This document shows, one piece after another, positions 1 through 11,737 of a DNA stretch of 64,000 nucleotides; position 1 is the first letter of the stretch; each line of letters starts with the position of its first letter. The notes beneath the pieces were generated by a model that worked only from the letters and a program-made list of their open reading frames with translations, was not told where the DNA came from and did not search any database. This DNA comes from Branchiostoma belcheri (taxonomy: Eukaryota > Chordata > Leptocardii > Amphioxiformes > Branchiostomatidae): positions 827,467-891,466 of the forward strand of contig NW_017803998.1 in assembly GCF_001625305.1 (NCBI RefSeq). The letters are read 5' to 3'. The position numbers and the translations under genes were made by a program.

Positions 1-262
1 CAGTGCAATTTTACGGAATACAGTGCAATTTTATTAGTACACAGTACAATTTTACTAGTGTACAGTGCAATCTTATTGTATTCCGTAAAATTGCACCGTA
101 TTCCGTAAAATTGCACTATATTCCGTAAAATTGCACCGTATTCCGTAAAATTGCACCGTATTCCGTAAAATTGCACTATATTCCGTAAAATTGCACCGTA
201 TTCCGTAAAATTGCACTATATTCCGTAAAATTGCACTATATTCCGTAAAATTGCACTCTATA
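1..262. repeat. ~20-bp tandem repeat, attccgtaaaattgcac units
   Basis: About nine head-to-tail units of gtattccgtaaaattgcacc type run from about 78 to 262. They are preceded (1-75) by units in the opposite orientation (tgcaattttacggaatac), so the array is a tandem-plus-inverted cluster. It ends with tactctggcacccctg. Confidence 0.9.
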
Positions 263-276
263 CTCTGGCACCCCTG

Positions 277-2070
277 AACACGGACATATTTATAATAGAG
301 GAGCAAGCTAAGAAAAACAGTCATCTAGTCAGCGATCAGATGTCGGGAGAAAAGATCGTGACATTTCTCAGTTGCTGTAAATTTTTGTAAGAAAATGTAA
401 CGTTCTTTCCTCCTATTATTTACTTACTACTATCACACTATAAGTTCAAAACACTGTACTAGTATTAGAAAGGTACATAGAGCCAGCACATAGAAATATG
501 GTCATTTAATTTTCTAACCGTTTTGCCTCACTTGTTTCACATACAATGTATATCTTTTCCCCATAAGAAACTTTGTTCAACCAACTGTAACAAATACACC
601 CGTTTTTTTATCGCGAACCAAGCCAATGCAAGCTGCAAGCTTATGAATCCATCACCCAAACTGCTATCACTATTATCAGCTTAGACCTGGTAGCAACATA
701 TTGTACATATCGCAATCTCCACTGGTTCACCGTGGGCGAAGTTCTAATCTACAGATAGTTAGCATGACGTACCCTTGAAGGGATTCTGAGGTGATTTATT
801 CAAGTGATGTAGATACCAGTAAATGATTACATTCACAAGGATAAAATATCTCTTTTGGGGGGGCAGTTTTATATCCAATTGGAGCACAGTGGCATAAGTG
901 CAGTGGAGTCAGTCGAGCCCTATCACATTCGTCGTAGGATTGTCGTAGGATCGTCGTAAGATCGAGGTACGACCGCCAAAGTGAGGTAGTCAAGGATTTT
1001 TGGGTACTCAATGATGTTCTATCCGTATTACCTAGTCGTACAAAGTCGTACAATAATCAGCTGTTTTGTTCACTGTCTTAGAGTGTCGGCGATTGGTTCT
1101 GCCACAGTCTGCTCTTGGAAGTTCTACGTCATCAAAATCGTACGATAACCTACGACAAATAAGACCGAACCGTTACAAGTAAATGTAACGTTACAGGTGG
1201 TTCAACATTACCTCAGTTTTTTTTTGAAACTAGCCTGCTTTAATTTATTATCCACCTGACCGGCTGCAAGTCTAACCTTCTAACTATTCGCCCATGTCTT
1301 TCTTTAGCAGTGGCTCTTTCCACTGTGTGTGTTTGTGTGCGGTTCAAATGTGGTAACTGTGCGACACTTATATAATGGAATTCGAAGGTCAACATGTCAA
1401 GGTCTAGCCGCCATCTTTTGAAGTCAAAATCTCATCCCCATGTACACTATGCGCCGCTCTTGTTCCCAAATGTTAGGAACGCTTCCCATAAGCCAGTAAA
1501 CTAGCCTCTCCAGCAGGCTTTTTGATGGGCTCCTTTTGGCTCATCATGATTCATAACTGTATATATCTAGTTATGACTGTACCTAGTTTCTGACAGTCGC
1601 TCACTCACGGAATCATTCGTAACTGATCATGATATATGTTTTTAATCTCGTCTTTGGCATACTGTCAAAAACCGACCCGTACAACATACTTGATATTATC
1701 ACAAAACAGAACATGATAGGTCGAAGATGAATTCTAATTTCTCTTGTATGTTGTATCTTTGCAGTCAATTAATCATAAATTATGGCTAAAATGAAATGAA
1801 AATGGCTAAACTTACGTGGAAAATGTATAACTGTGAAAACATTGACAGACACTCGGACCAAAAGCAATACCTTTCCGCGAGTTTCTAGTCTCTCCAACTC
1901 TCTCTCCCGCCCCTCCCCCCCCTCCTCTCTCTCTTTCTCTCTGTCTTACTCTCTCTCCCCCTCAGTCTCTCTCCTGCTACGTTGGCTACATATACTGTAG
2001 ATGACAAGTCAGACGACAATCACATTTTTTTTCTCAGACACAAATATCTCGCGCTTGTGTTTCACGCTAG
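277..2070. other. Gene-free stretch between repeat clusters
   Basis: No coding region recognised. A CT-rich tract (about 1888-1978, ctctctctcccgcccctccc type) is the only marked feature. Confidence 0.5.
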
Positions 2071-2237
2071 ACGGAATACAGTGCAATTTTACTAGTAAAG
2101 TTGCACTGTATACTAGTAAAATTGCACTATATACTAATACAATTGCACTGTATTCCGTAAAATTGAACTGTGTACTAGTACTAATACGATTGTACAATGT
2201 AGTCCGTAAAATTGCACTGTATACTCTGGCACCCCTG
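2071..2237. repeat. Second copy of the gtaaaattgcac repeat cluster
   Basis: Starts acggaatacagtgcaatttt and ends gtaaaattgcactgtatact ctggcacccctg, the same mixed orientation and the same right border as the cluster at 1-276. The two copies flank a 1.8-kb gene-free stretch and may be ends or insertions of one repeat family. Confidence 0.8.
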
Positions 2238-2985
2238 GTTAGATTCACGCACGCTATATCTAGAAGTCTGCACACAGGTAATAATATACCTCGTAATCTC
2301 TGACATGTATCAAAACGTTTCTGACACGAATCCTGTGGTGCGATCTTAGAATAGTCCTTATAAGGACTAGGAGAACCGATTCTTGAGAAACCACAGACCG
2401 GGGCTATTCTTAATCATAATGGGAATCCGAAAAAGGAGCGGTATTTTTATGAATTCAAAATGCACACTGTGTGGTTATATGGAGTTTATAGTGTTACTAT
2501 TTATGTAATCAAAGGATTTTACAGTAAGTTCATTATCAGAATACACTAGATATTACTAGTACATTTTAGACGGAGATAGCCCTTACTGTGTACAAATAGG
2601 TAAATATATCTTTAGACACCTTAGAACTAGTAGTATAAGGATGCACCAATCTTATCTCATATAAAACCGGGACGGGGGGTGATATAGACTTCTCACAACC
2701 TTTGACCCATTACTGACGTCACAAGTCACGTGTCCTGGGCGATTGGTTCAGATTTCAGTGAGTCTAAATTTCGTTTGAGCTGGTTAAAAAACTTCTTTTC
2801 ACAATGCTTCACTCCGAAGCTGTGAATTTAAAGCCAGAAACTCTTCGGGTATTGCAAAAAAAAAGACGCATTTATAAGGCCCTCTATTTATGAACGTGCA
2901 GGTCAAAATAGGAGCCAAACGGTCTGGCGCAATAACCGGAAGGTCACGCATTTAGAGGTCACGTACATGAAAACTTTCATCCATT

Positions 2986-3324
2986 TTGACACCAGCAAGA
3001 CGATGGGGAACTCATAGGAAACTCATTTCTGCGAAGATAGACGAGTACTGCTGCCTGTGGGCTGTAGACGCGGATGGAAATATCACCGGCGGCTGCCAAG
3101 AAACATCGGCGGTGGTGTTTGTCTTTCCTCCCGCAGACGGCCGTGACGTGGGCCGGTGGTTTGAAGTACGGTGGGGTTATCTCAGGATGTCATGTTTCAC
3201 ACGGGAAGCCACAAATACTCTGTCGGTAACTATGAAGGCGACATGAATCAAATGGAAATCGAGAAGGCTCCCTTTTTTCCTGGAGGTATGAAATTCATCT
3301 TTGCCAAGTCTCGAACAAAATAAT
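2986..3324 (+). pseudogene. Possible coding remnant of unknown family
   Basis: A locally GC-rich patch. The ORF 2986-3246 reads EYCCLWAVDADGNITGGC and GRDVGRWFEVRWGYLRM before turning unlikely-looking near 3200. Another frame continues plausibly from there (MFHTGSHKYSVGNYEGD ... FFPGGMKFIFAK) to a stop near 3322. Together this could be a frameshifted gene fragment or a single exon. I recognise no domain. The base composition differs from the surrounding AT-rich DNA. Confidence 0.25.
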
Positions 3325-3744
3325 CTACGAGCTGAATAATACTAAAAATAAGGGGATACTTTGTCAGAGGACGCACTCTACATTTTGTCCACTGGATACT
3401 TTTTTTATAGATAGATACCGGCCATTTTGACCCCTTTGCACCCAAAGCTTCCATCGGTAAACTACTGTCATTTTAGATTTTAATTTGATGCCAAAAGTGA
3501 CATCTACAAAGCACAAAATCCAGTTCGTTGAACTTCTAGTCTTTTGTTACTCCGTGAAGGAGGTTAGTGGCTTACGACGGAGTATTGTAATCTTATCTTG
3601 AAAGTTCATCTGTGTTGGTAGAAGTCATTATGAACAAGTCTGAACTGAAGTGCTAACACGACAAATTGGACTCACCCAAATTTTTGACTGTACAACAGTC
3701 TTTGTCGAGGAATGAGCAACCCACCGCTTCCGTGACGTCACGCA

Positions 3745-3868
3745 GATAACACACGTGACTCCGTGAGCAGTGGATCATAGGTTGCATCCCATCCCTCAAC
3801 AGAGACGGGGGGCGCCACAGACTTTCTGCAACCTATGATCCACTGCTCACGGAGTCACGTGTGTTATC
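3745..3868. repeat. Perfect 42-bp-arm hairpin, 40-bp loop
   Basis: Arms 3745-3786 and 3827-3868 are exact reverse complements (left arm gataacacacgtgactccgt...; right arm ends ggagtcacgtgtgttatc). Each arm contains the palindrome CACGTG. No clear target duplication. Likely a MITE-type foldback. Confidence 0.85.
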
Positions 3869-4189
3869 ACGTGTGTTACATCACCAAGTTACCAATCCTG
3901 AAAATATGAAATATCGCATATTGCTCTACCTACCAAAAAGCGAAACTTCTTCAGGTTTAATACAGTTATGAAATATTAACCATATCTAAGGAAACCAGGC
4001 ATGTCAATTTTTCACAGAGAGGAACATCGTCAAGGATAGTAAAACTCAAATTACTCAGTAGTGAACGCGCCGGCTTCTGCATCGGCAATGTTATGCCAAG
4101 TCTTGTTCTCTACATCTCATATCTGATCCCCTCACGGCAGTGTATGCATCACAGACACAGCGAGATTGATTTTGCCCTGATGATAGTAA

Positions 4190-4594
4190 GGCCACAGCAA
4201 GTAAATTCTATGGATGGCATCCTCTGCAGACTCCAAATCTAATGCGAGCGGGCGAAAAAAAACGAGGCGGGCTGAAAAAAACAAGGTTCCTGCATTTTTA
4301 AATTTCGACCCAATCATTGTACAAACGGTTTTGATTCAGTTGGAATATCACATATACACAGCCAGCATCACACATCACTGCATCACAGTAAGAAACGAAA
4401 CATTAAATCAGAGCCTTTTCTTGTCTCCTCTCTGCCACCCACCTTCCGGCATGGCAACAGACATCTTTGCCCATTTTCAGCAGGTTGACCACTGTCAGAA
4501 GGCAACAAAATTTCTTATTTTTATTTCCAAAATTTGGCGAAAATTAATGCGTGCGCTGATATGATGTCATCCATGAAAATTACTTGCTGTGACC
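4190..4594. mobile_element. Harbinger-like MITE, TAA target duplication
   Basis: Starts ggccacagcaagtaaattct and ends attacttgctgtgacc, an imperfect inverted match. TAA lies at both ends (4187-4189 and 4595-4597). Its subterminal tatggatggcatcc / gatgtcatccat and the gcgagcgggcgaaaaaa tract are shared with the 58.9-kb copy. ORFs inside it (for example 4214-4564) are not genes. Confidence 0.8.
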
Positions 4595-4601
4595 TAAGTA
4601 A

Positions 4602-4980
4602 TGCCATCTTGATTTGATTATATGGATGACATCCGCGCGCGCATGTCAAATTTTCGGCCATGTCAAAAAAAAGTTTTCAACCATACTGTAAATCGTACAA
4701 AAAAAATTAGCAAATATATACCGCAAGTTGAAAAAAAATTGCAAACGATGCCAATGTCGTAGAATGTCAAAATCAAACGAAAAAGATGAAAATGTAAAGA
4801 AATGAATTTGATGAGTATAGTATTCGCCATACCATACTCTGTGCCATTTGTTCAACCTTCATGACCACCTAGATTTTATAATGAAAGCAACATTTTTTTG
4901 CAAACTTTTTTTATTCGCACGCTCGCATCAGTTTTGGGATTCCTAGAGGATGTCATCCATATAATCAAATCAACATGGCC
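4602..4980. mobile_element. Second Harbinger-like MITE, directly adjacent
   Basis: The 379-bp element has ends tgccatcttgatttgattat and ataatcaaatcaacatggcc (inverted, two mismatches). TAA is at 4599-4601 and 4981-4983. It starts four bases after the previous MITE's target duplication. It shares the subterminal atggatgacatcc with that element but has a different outer end, so it is a related subfamily. Confidence 0.8.
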
Positions 4981-5384
4981 TAATGTGTAATGCAGAAGTG
5001 TTGACGCAAGATGAGATAATATTAGACGCATTAATGCGTCAAAACGTCTCCTTACGTCTCTTCACGCGTCTAAGAAAGAAGAAAATCACGCGGATTCTAA
5101 CGCCCCACGTCAAGCCCGCAGCGGGAGGAACGGAAAGACTAATGAAAGCCTTGAATAAAATATGCGTTTTCCTCCAGGTACTCTCCCGACTGGTTTTGAT
5201 GAGTTGACAGTCTCTGTATGTTTTTTCTGGCACCCACGCGGTTACGTGAGTCATTCTTGGTATATGTAAGCTGCGCGTGACTATAACTGGTAAAAAGTTA
5301 TAATAATTCGTTCATGAAATGCTCAAAAAGATAACCGTAAAATGTATCAATTTTTGCGGATGCTACAGATCTCCCACTCATTCA

Positions 5385-5418
5385 CTCAATCACTCGCGCA
5401 CGCACGCATACGCACACG

Positions 5419-5466
<48 letters not shown>

Positions 5467-5645
5467 GAGAGAGAGAAAGAGAGAGCCTAAAAAGAGAAAG
5501 AGAAAAAAGAGAGAAAGAGAGAGAGAGAGAAAGAGAAAGAAAGACAGACAAAGAGAAAGAGGGAATTTCGAAAATAAAGAGCGAGAGAGTGTGTGAAAGA
5601 GAGAGATAGAGAGAGAAAGAGAGAGAGTGCGACAGACAGAGAGTC
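5385..5645 (+). repeat. CA/GA microsatellite
   Basis: A short cacacgcacacacac run (5405-5431) leads into about 200 bp of (GA)n with AAAGA variants. All long ORFs on both strands here are artefacts of this purine tract. Confidence 0.95.
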
Positions 5646-5650
5646 AAGAT

Positions 5651-7270
5651 TTCAACCCCTGAAACTTCAAAATTTCCGATGGAGCTAGAGCATGCCCTAC
5701 ATACCAGTACCCATCTAGGTTGGTCGCACAGTCAGTGAAAATACAGCCAATATATCTCCCCCCCCCAAGCAAAATTTCGTCTGTCTCAGTGAAGTGCTGA
5801 CTTATTTTCACACAGACCCTTCGTTCAATCATCTCGTCTGCGGGTGAGATTGTTCAGGCGCCACCGCCATTGACTCAGTTTCAAACCCGCAATTTTCACA
5901 TCAAGAGCACGATTCGCATTACCCATAATCTTCTGAAGAAGCCCTCAACATTCCGGAGTAGATAGTGTCATCAATTGTGTCTTCCTGTTTGGTTCAATCG
6001 AATCATCCTTCTTTCTGAAATTGAACTGCCAACGTGGGAGACCCTGAGCTCCAATTTTATGTGGGAAAATCTCTGTGATCTCCTTTATTTATGAATAGGC
6101 TTCATAGAAACTAGGCCGAAAGGCGAGGGGACTGGAAATTACTGTTCTTTTTTATATCTCCTTTTCTATATCTTGCCTCGGTGAGCAATGTTAGACTAAG
6201 TCAGCGGCTGAAATAGGCTGATTTCTTTTCTCTTATGAGGGGGATTCGGACTCACGTTCAAACTAGGTTGTTGGCATCTCTCCGTCTCGGGAGACTTATT
6301 ATTCATAATTCTATCTTGTTAAATAATTTTATTCAACGTTATAACGTTATCATCATCATCTATTTTTCTTTTTTTGTTGCTTTAAATATACCTTGGAAAA
6401 TACATGGGCACGTACTCTGTGGTATTTATATACTCAAGGATATGCTAGTGTGCCATAGTCTAAGTCACGCCACCTTGCGTACATTCTGAGAATTGCAATG
6501 CATGCATTTGAATATATTCTTTGTTTAATCTCGCCGTTTTAGAAAGCTCTTAGAAACCAATTACCAACTAGCCAGCCAGCCAGCCAACCAACCAACCAAC
6601 CAGCCATGCAGCTGAAGTCAAAACCCAGTTTAGATTCAGTAGAAGTAGAACTTGTAGTTAGCTACCATACCAGATTTCAATGCTTTTCTCATACTTCATA
6701 AATCTACAGTAGATAAACCACATGAGATTAGCTTTCGGCCATTCGCTAGAAAGATTACACCTATAAAAGGCCCGTGAGAATTAGAGACTTATCTAAGATG
6801 ATCTAGAATCACAACATTAGCTACCTTGCTTGCCAAGATCAACTGAAAAATATGAGCTTTACAATGTCGGATTGGCGGAACTATACAGGCTGATCCCGGT
6901 AAAACAACGTCACATGGGGATCCCGTGCTACGTTGACGTCATGACGCAATACTGACGTCACCGTGACGTCAATTCAACCGCCTGAGAGGTTGCAATCTAG
7001 GCCAGGTCATCCCGAAAATTAAGATCTCAGAACGAAGCTATTTCAAATACCAGAATGCAATCAAAAAAGTGTCAGTATGTCGTTATATGAAGTAGTCGAC
7101 ATTTCATAAATTCCGACTATCAGTATCATGTTTCTATCAGGAATTTGAAGAAATGCATAGTAGAATAGTATACGCAAAGGTTCCGTGTTTTATATCACAT
7201 CAGAGGTTGCCTTTTCATGTATACAACTCCGAAAATTCGTTTGCTTTAATACAAGTGATCTGGCTTATTT
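5651..7270. other. Gene-free stretch
   Basis: No coding feature recognised. A tetranucleotide microsatellite (ccag/ccaa)n lies at 6569-6604. Several tgacgtca (CRE-type) octamers cluster at 6930-6975. Confidence 0.5.
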
Positions 7271-7279
7271 CTTAGCACT

Positions 7280-7450
7280 CCAGGACGAGACATTCTAGTG
7301 CTGGGAAAGACGTCACCACAGGTTTGAAGAGCGTTCCAGTGCTGAAGGGACGTCAGCACTGGTACTCGTATTCCAGAACTGAAGATTTTTGAGCACTTGT
7401 GTCCCAGTGCTAAATTTTTCCCCGAGCACTGGTATATCCAGTGCTGAAGG
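7280..7450. repeat. Cluster of 'agtgctg' words, partly inverted
   Basis: The words agtgctgaag / tcccagtgct / gcactggta recur at 7300-7450 in both orientations with gacgtca between them. Low-order repeat, origin unknown. Confidence 0.5.
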
Positions 7451-7879
7451 CGTTACTTTTGTACATGAATGATCTTTATTGCTCGACAGTTGTACAGGTT
7501 ATAATGTATGGCAACAATGACAATGTGATCATTACATTAATACTAGTCTATTCCTAGAAACTATGGCAGTCACTACAACATGAACGTAAGTTGCGTATTG
7601 TTCCGTTAAACATTTCTGTCTGTCACAATTCTTTCTTTCTTTTCTAAAGTGCTACATACAAATTGATATCGATGCTTGTAAGGTAAATCCCTGTCACATA
7701 TTCCACGAATTTGGTCTCCCGAACACTAGCCGAACTCCCCCCAACCATGGTTGGGAGAAGGTCGGGAACAATTTCGGGTGTTGACTGGAGGTTCGGCCAT
7801 GGTTGGCTGGTGTTTGAAAGAGGTAGGGGCGAGGTTGGCAGTGAAATTTCAATCGAATTTAACTCGAATTCGATCCGTA

Positions 7880-9365
7880 TAGAAAGGGAGGCGTGGCCTA
7901 AATCTGGTCAGACTGTTCCCGAACTTCAGCCAACTTTGGTCGGCTGGTGTTCGGGGGAAGTTGTGAATGTGTAACAGGGGCTGTGACTTTGGTAGTCCTT
8001 CGTTGAGATCTAGATATTTCATGGCGTTCTGAGATCTCGGAATTCTTGCTAGATGTGCAACAAAGAACTCTACTGTCTTGTCTTAGAGAATGTTAATCTC
8101 CAAGCAGATCCCTCTCGTTGGCAAAAAGACAGTATCAAATTGGCCAGGCAGTATCCATTAGCCAGAGAAGCTCCGCGGCCACCGACGGGTGGGGATCAGG
8201 ACAAAAAAAACCGGCCATATATAAAAAGGTAACGATCATTCCCCACAACCTCTGCTTGGAGAGTAAGAAAGGGAGGCGTGGCCTAAATCTGGTCAGACTG
8301 TTCCCGAACTTCAGCCAACCTTGGTTTTGAATGTGTGACAGGGGCTGTAACTTTGGTAGTCCTTCGTTGAGATCTAGATATTCCATGGTGGTCTGAGATC
8401 TCGGAATTCTTGCTAGATGTGCTACAATGAACTCCACTGTCTCGTACTAGAATGTATGTGGTCTCGATCGTCGTGTGTCTGCGTACAGACGGACGTCAAA
8501 GTGACGTTGTCTGGTCAGACAGATGTGCCATAACGATCGGGGATCGCGTCATCTGTGGTTACCAATGCCATTACCGATAATACCACCTACCAGGCACAGG
8601 CAGTAGGCAAAACCCTGCGTACTTAGCTTTTAGCAATTTTCTTCATATAATATCATATGTACGTCAAGAACAACTGGGATGCGCGAGAAAAGTCTAAGGC
8701 CACACCAATTTGATTTGTTGGTTCTCGAATTTTTTCAGAAAAAATATGAAGTGACAGGGCGAAAAAAAAATAAAAACAGACTTGGGCATCCTATGATAGT
8801 CCCAAATGCTATGATAGGAGACATGAAGTCAACATACCAGGCTGGTTGGTGTGGCCTAATCTCCAAGCAGACCAGTGTCCATTAGCCACCGAAGATCGGC
8901 CAGAAACGGGGGGGGGGCATTTTTGATGTCAAATGGCTAATCCGCCATTGGGTACGGCGAAAAAGTACAGGGTACGGCACGAATTACCGGGTACCGCTTG
9001 AAATTTTCGCGGGTACGGCACGAATTTTCGGGTACGGCCAGGATTTTTGAGCGGGTACGGCTTGAATTTCCGCGTACGGCTTGAAAGGAGTCTGATGGGG
9101 GTGAGTAGGTCGTAGCAAAGTCGGCTGGTGTTCGGCCATGGCCAGGTCGGCTATTTTTTGGACGCGCCAGCCGAATGTTTCAAAATGTTAAAAACATTCG
9201 GGGGTTGGTGGGGAGGGTCGGCCATGGTGGGCTGGTGATCGGCTGTAAGTCAGCAGCAAATGTGACTGAAATTTAACTCAAATTCGATTCGCATAGAAAG
9301 GTAGGCGTGGTGAAACTGCTACCGAACCTCAATCGACCTTGGTCCTGAATATGTGACAGGGGTTT
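7880..9365. repeat. Dispersed direct repeat family in 7.7-9.4 kb
   Basis: A ~190-bp block (gggaggcgtggcctaaatct ... atctcggaattcttgctaga) occurs at about 7888-8090 and again at 8270-8460; a shorter piece is near 9298-9365. Between them is a short tandem run of gggtacggcacgaattttcg-type ~22-bp units (8945-9085). Confidence 0.75.
8698..8856. mobile_element. Short Harbinger-like MITE, TAA target duplication
   Basis: Starts ggccacaccaatttgatttg and ends ggttggtgtggcc. TAA is at 8695-8697 and 8857-8859. At 159 bp it matches the left half of the 34.5-kb element (gggcgaaaaaa-taaaaacag, catcctatgatag...catgaagtcaacatacca) and is probably an internally deleted derivative. Confidence 0.8.
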
Positions 9366-9399
9366 TCCACAGCTTGTACTTACTGTGCAAAACTGGCGT

Positions 9400-10655
9400 G
9401 TTACGCCTTCAGGCGGTTTACCTTTTATGCGATGCATGAACAAATAAAACAATAATTGTCAGAGTGTAGCGACAGTTGGTGGCATTGATGCCTTGCTATC
9501 CCTCTATATACAGATCAATCAACTTGTTTGACGAACCGCCATTTGGCAAAAATCCACTCGCCAGAGGCAAGCGGCAGTGCCATGTCATATTTTCACAAAC
9601 ATCATTGACGCACACGTTTTGTTTGAAACTACACAATCAAAAGGCAAATGACGTAGTTACTGAAACTGTTACAAAACTACTCTATGTTTCAGGACATCAA
9701 ATGAATCCGACCAAACGTTCGTCTATCCGTCCTACATGACGGTTAGAGTTGTAGGAATGTGTGTTTGTGTCTGCTGTGTTAGTTCAGCACCAAGGACAGT
9801 GACAACAGCACTTGAGAAGATTCAGAAATTTGCCCAATGGAAGGAGTCTATTGAGCACAATCCTTTTTACTCTTTGCAGAGATCATTTTCATGAAAAAAC
9901 TTCTCCTCACCATGTCATGTTTGTCATAGCGGAACGTGCATTTCTTTACGACTCTGTTAGGCAACTATGGCCTGGGTACCGGGCTAGCATTGGCTCGGGT
10001 TGTCCACCCAGACTCTAGCGGATTTTGTGAAAAGTGCACCACATTGCAGTAGACGTTCATAGGGACCCGGTAGCTAAATATCAATGGCTCCCGGGCAAAA
10101 TCCTGCATTTTAGGAGGCTGAACGAGTTGTAGATGGCCTCTTAAAAGTAAAAAAAACAACAACAACAAACAAACAAACAAAAAACAACATCAACTAACCA
10201 CCAGAAACATCAGTGACATATTGCAACCATCCCAAATGCAGAGAATAAAAAAAAAAAACTTTCTAGTTTAAATCTCTTTTCAGAGTATGTGATATGAAGT
10301 GATACAAAATTATGCTGTCCCAAGTTTTTGTGAAGGTACCAATTAAGACATGACATTGATTATATCACTTAACACTACAAGAAAATATGTATAGATTGGA
10401 ATAAAATGTGTAAGGAAAAATGATTATCTGAACTTTCTACGCACACATACATGTAGAACCAGAAATGCATTGTTGGATTGGTTCAATATGTGTTGTGGTT
10501 TAATTCTGGCAGTGAGTTACTAGTACATTACAGAACATGAACATAGAGTAGGTAGATGTATAATACACAGCCTACAATTTCCAATAGTCTTGTACATTGG
10601 GTCACTCAAAAGTTGACCATCTAATGCCAAGAGATTGCTCTCCAAACAGAGGTTG
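9400..10655. other. Gene-free stretch
   Basis: No coding feature recognised. A-rich simple sequence with CAA/CAAA runs at 10147-10195 and an A-run at 10247-10259. Confidence 0.5.
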
Positions 10656-10658
10656 ATG

Positions 10659-10955
10659 GTTAAGATTGTTATGTTAAACTTCTTCTGATTGGCAGCCATC
10701 CTTTTTTGACAGCCAATCGTCAAGCCAATAACATGGGTAATGTTAAACTTCTTCTGATTGGCACCCATCCTTTTTTGACAGCCAATCGTCAAGCCAATAA
10801 CATGGGTAAGATTGTTATGTTAAACTTCTTCTGATTGGCGTCCATCCATTTATGACAGCCAATCGTCAAGCCAATAACATGGGTAAGATAGTTATGTTAA
10901 ACTTCTTCTGATTGGCACCCATTCTTTTTTGACAGCCAATCCTCAAGCCAATAAC
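10659..10955. repeat. 68-77 bp tandem repeat, four copies
   Basis: Unit gttaaacttcttctgattgg ... ccatccttttttgacagcca atcgtcaagccaataacatgggtaagattgttat, repeated four times with few changes. Each unit contains attgg and its reverse complement ccaat, so each can fold on itself. It lies about 0.8 kb beyond the PAH 3' end. Confidence 0.9.
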
Positions 10956-11588
10956 AAACTCTACCTTCAACAACTGCCAAAATGTTGAGTTTACAATAAA
11001 ACCTTTTTTTTTTCAATTTACAGCTTGGTAAAGATACTCTTACCATAATATACTTATGTAAGATATGCTACATTTGCTTTGTTTTTACAGCAAAATTGCA
11101 GAATATGGCTTCTGAGCATTATTTAAATCTTCACCTTGACTTAAAAGCGATCAACACAACTCTTTCAACCTCAATCTTGCTGCCCCTTTTATACTCAACT
11201 CCAATTTTCAATACCATTCAAACTTCTGACAGAAAAAATAAGAGAAGTTCTGATTTCACCAAAATACTATTATTAGATTCTCTATTTCACCACAAAATAC
11301 TGTTTGTATTCTAGCCACATAGATTAGATATTATATAATATCTACATGAATGTTTGTCATGCTCAAAAATAAAAGTATCTTCTTGAAATTTGAACTCAAG
11401 GCACTGGATAAATTTGCTTGAATGGTCTTCAGTAAAACTTTCACAAGAAGAGATTGTTAGTGTTGCATATAAGAGCAAAAACTTATTATCAATACCACAA
11501 CAGGCTTCATTACACCCTCTCCTCCCCTAAAGAACAAATGTAGTGGTCCACCTTGACAACATCCCCTATCTAAATATGGGTTACACCA

Positions 11589-11594
11589 TTTATT
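11589..11594 (-). terminator. Candidate poly(A) signal of PAH
   Basis: TTTATT on the plus strand reads AATAAA on the PAH strand, about 145 nt downstream of the PAH stop codon (11738-11740). It is the closest canonical hexamer I saw after the stop. Confidence 0.5.
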
Positions 11595-11737
11595 TAGGGG
11601 GAGTGTAAACATCACATAAAACATCTCATAATAATCCACTCATGGCTCTGTCCCAGTGTTGCATATATTTATCATTGAGAGGAACCACTGTACTAAATAG
11701 TAGGGGAGACCAGTGTTTGTTTCTTGAAGATTATTTT

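Noticed and set aside
1-262. Regular short repeats, considered as CRISPR
   Set aside because: The units are contiguous with no unique spacers, the genome is clearly eukaryotic, and the repeat is a simple tandem array.
4214-4564. 116-codon plus-strand ORF
   Set aside because: It lies wholly inside a MITE with TAA target duplications and has no domain.
5319-5647. Three overlapping ORFs of 84-96 codons
   Set aside because: They translate a GA microsatellite (Arg-Glu / Ser-Leu runs); no real coding signal.
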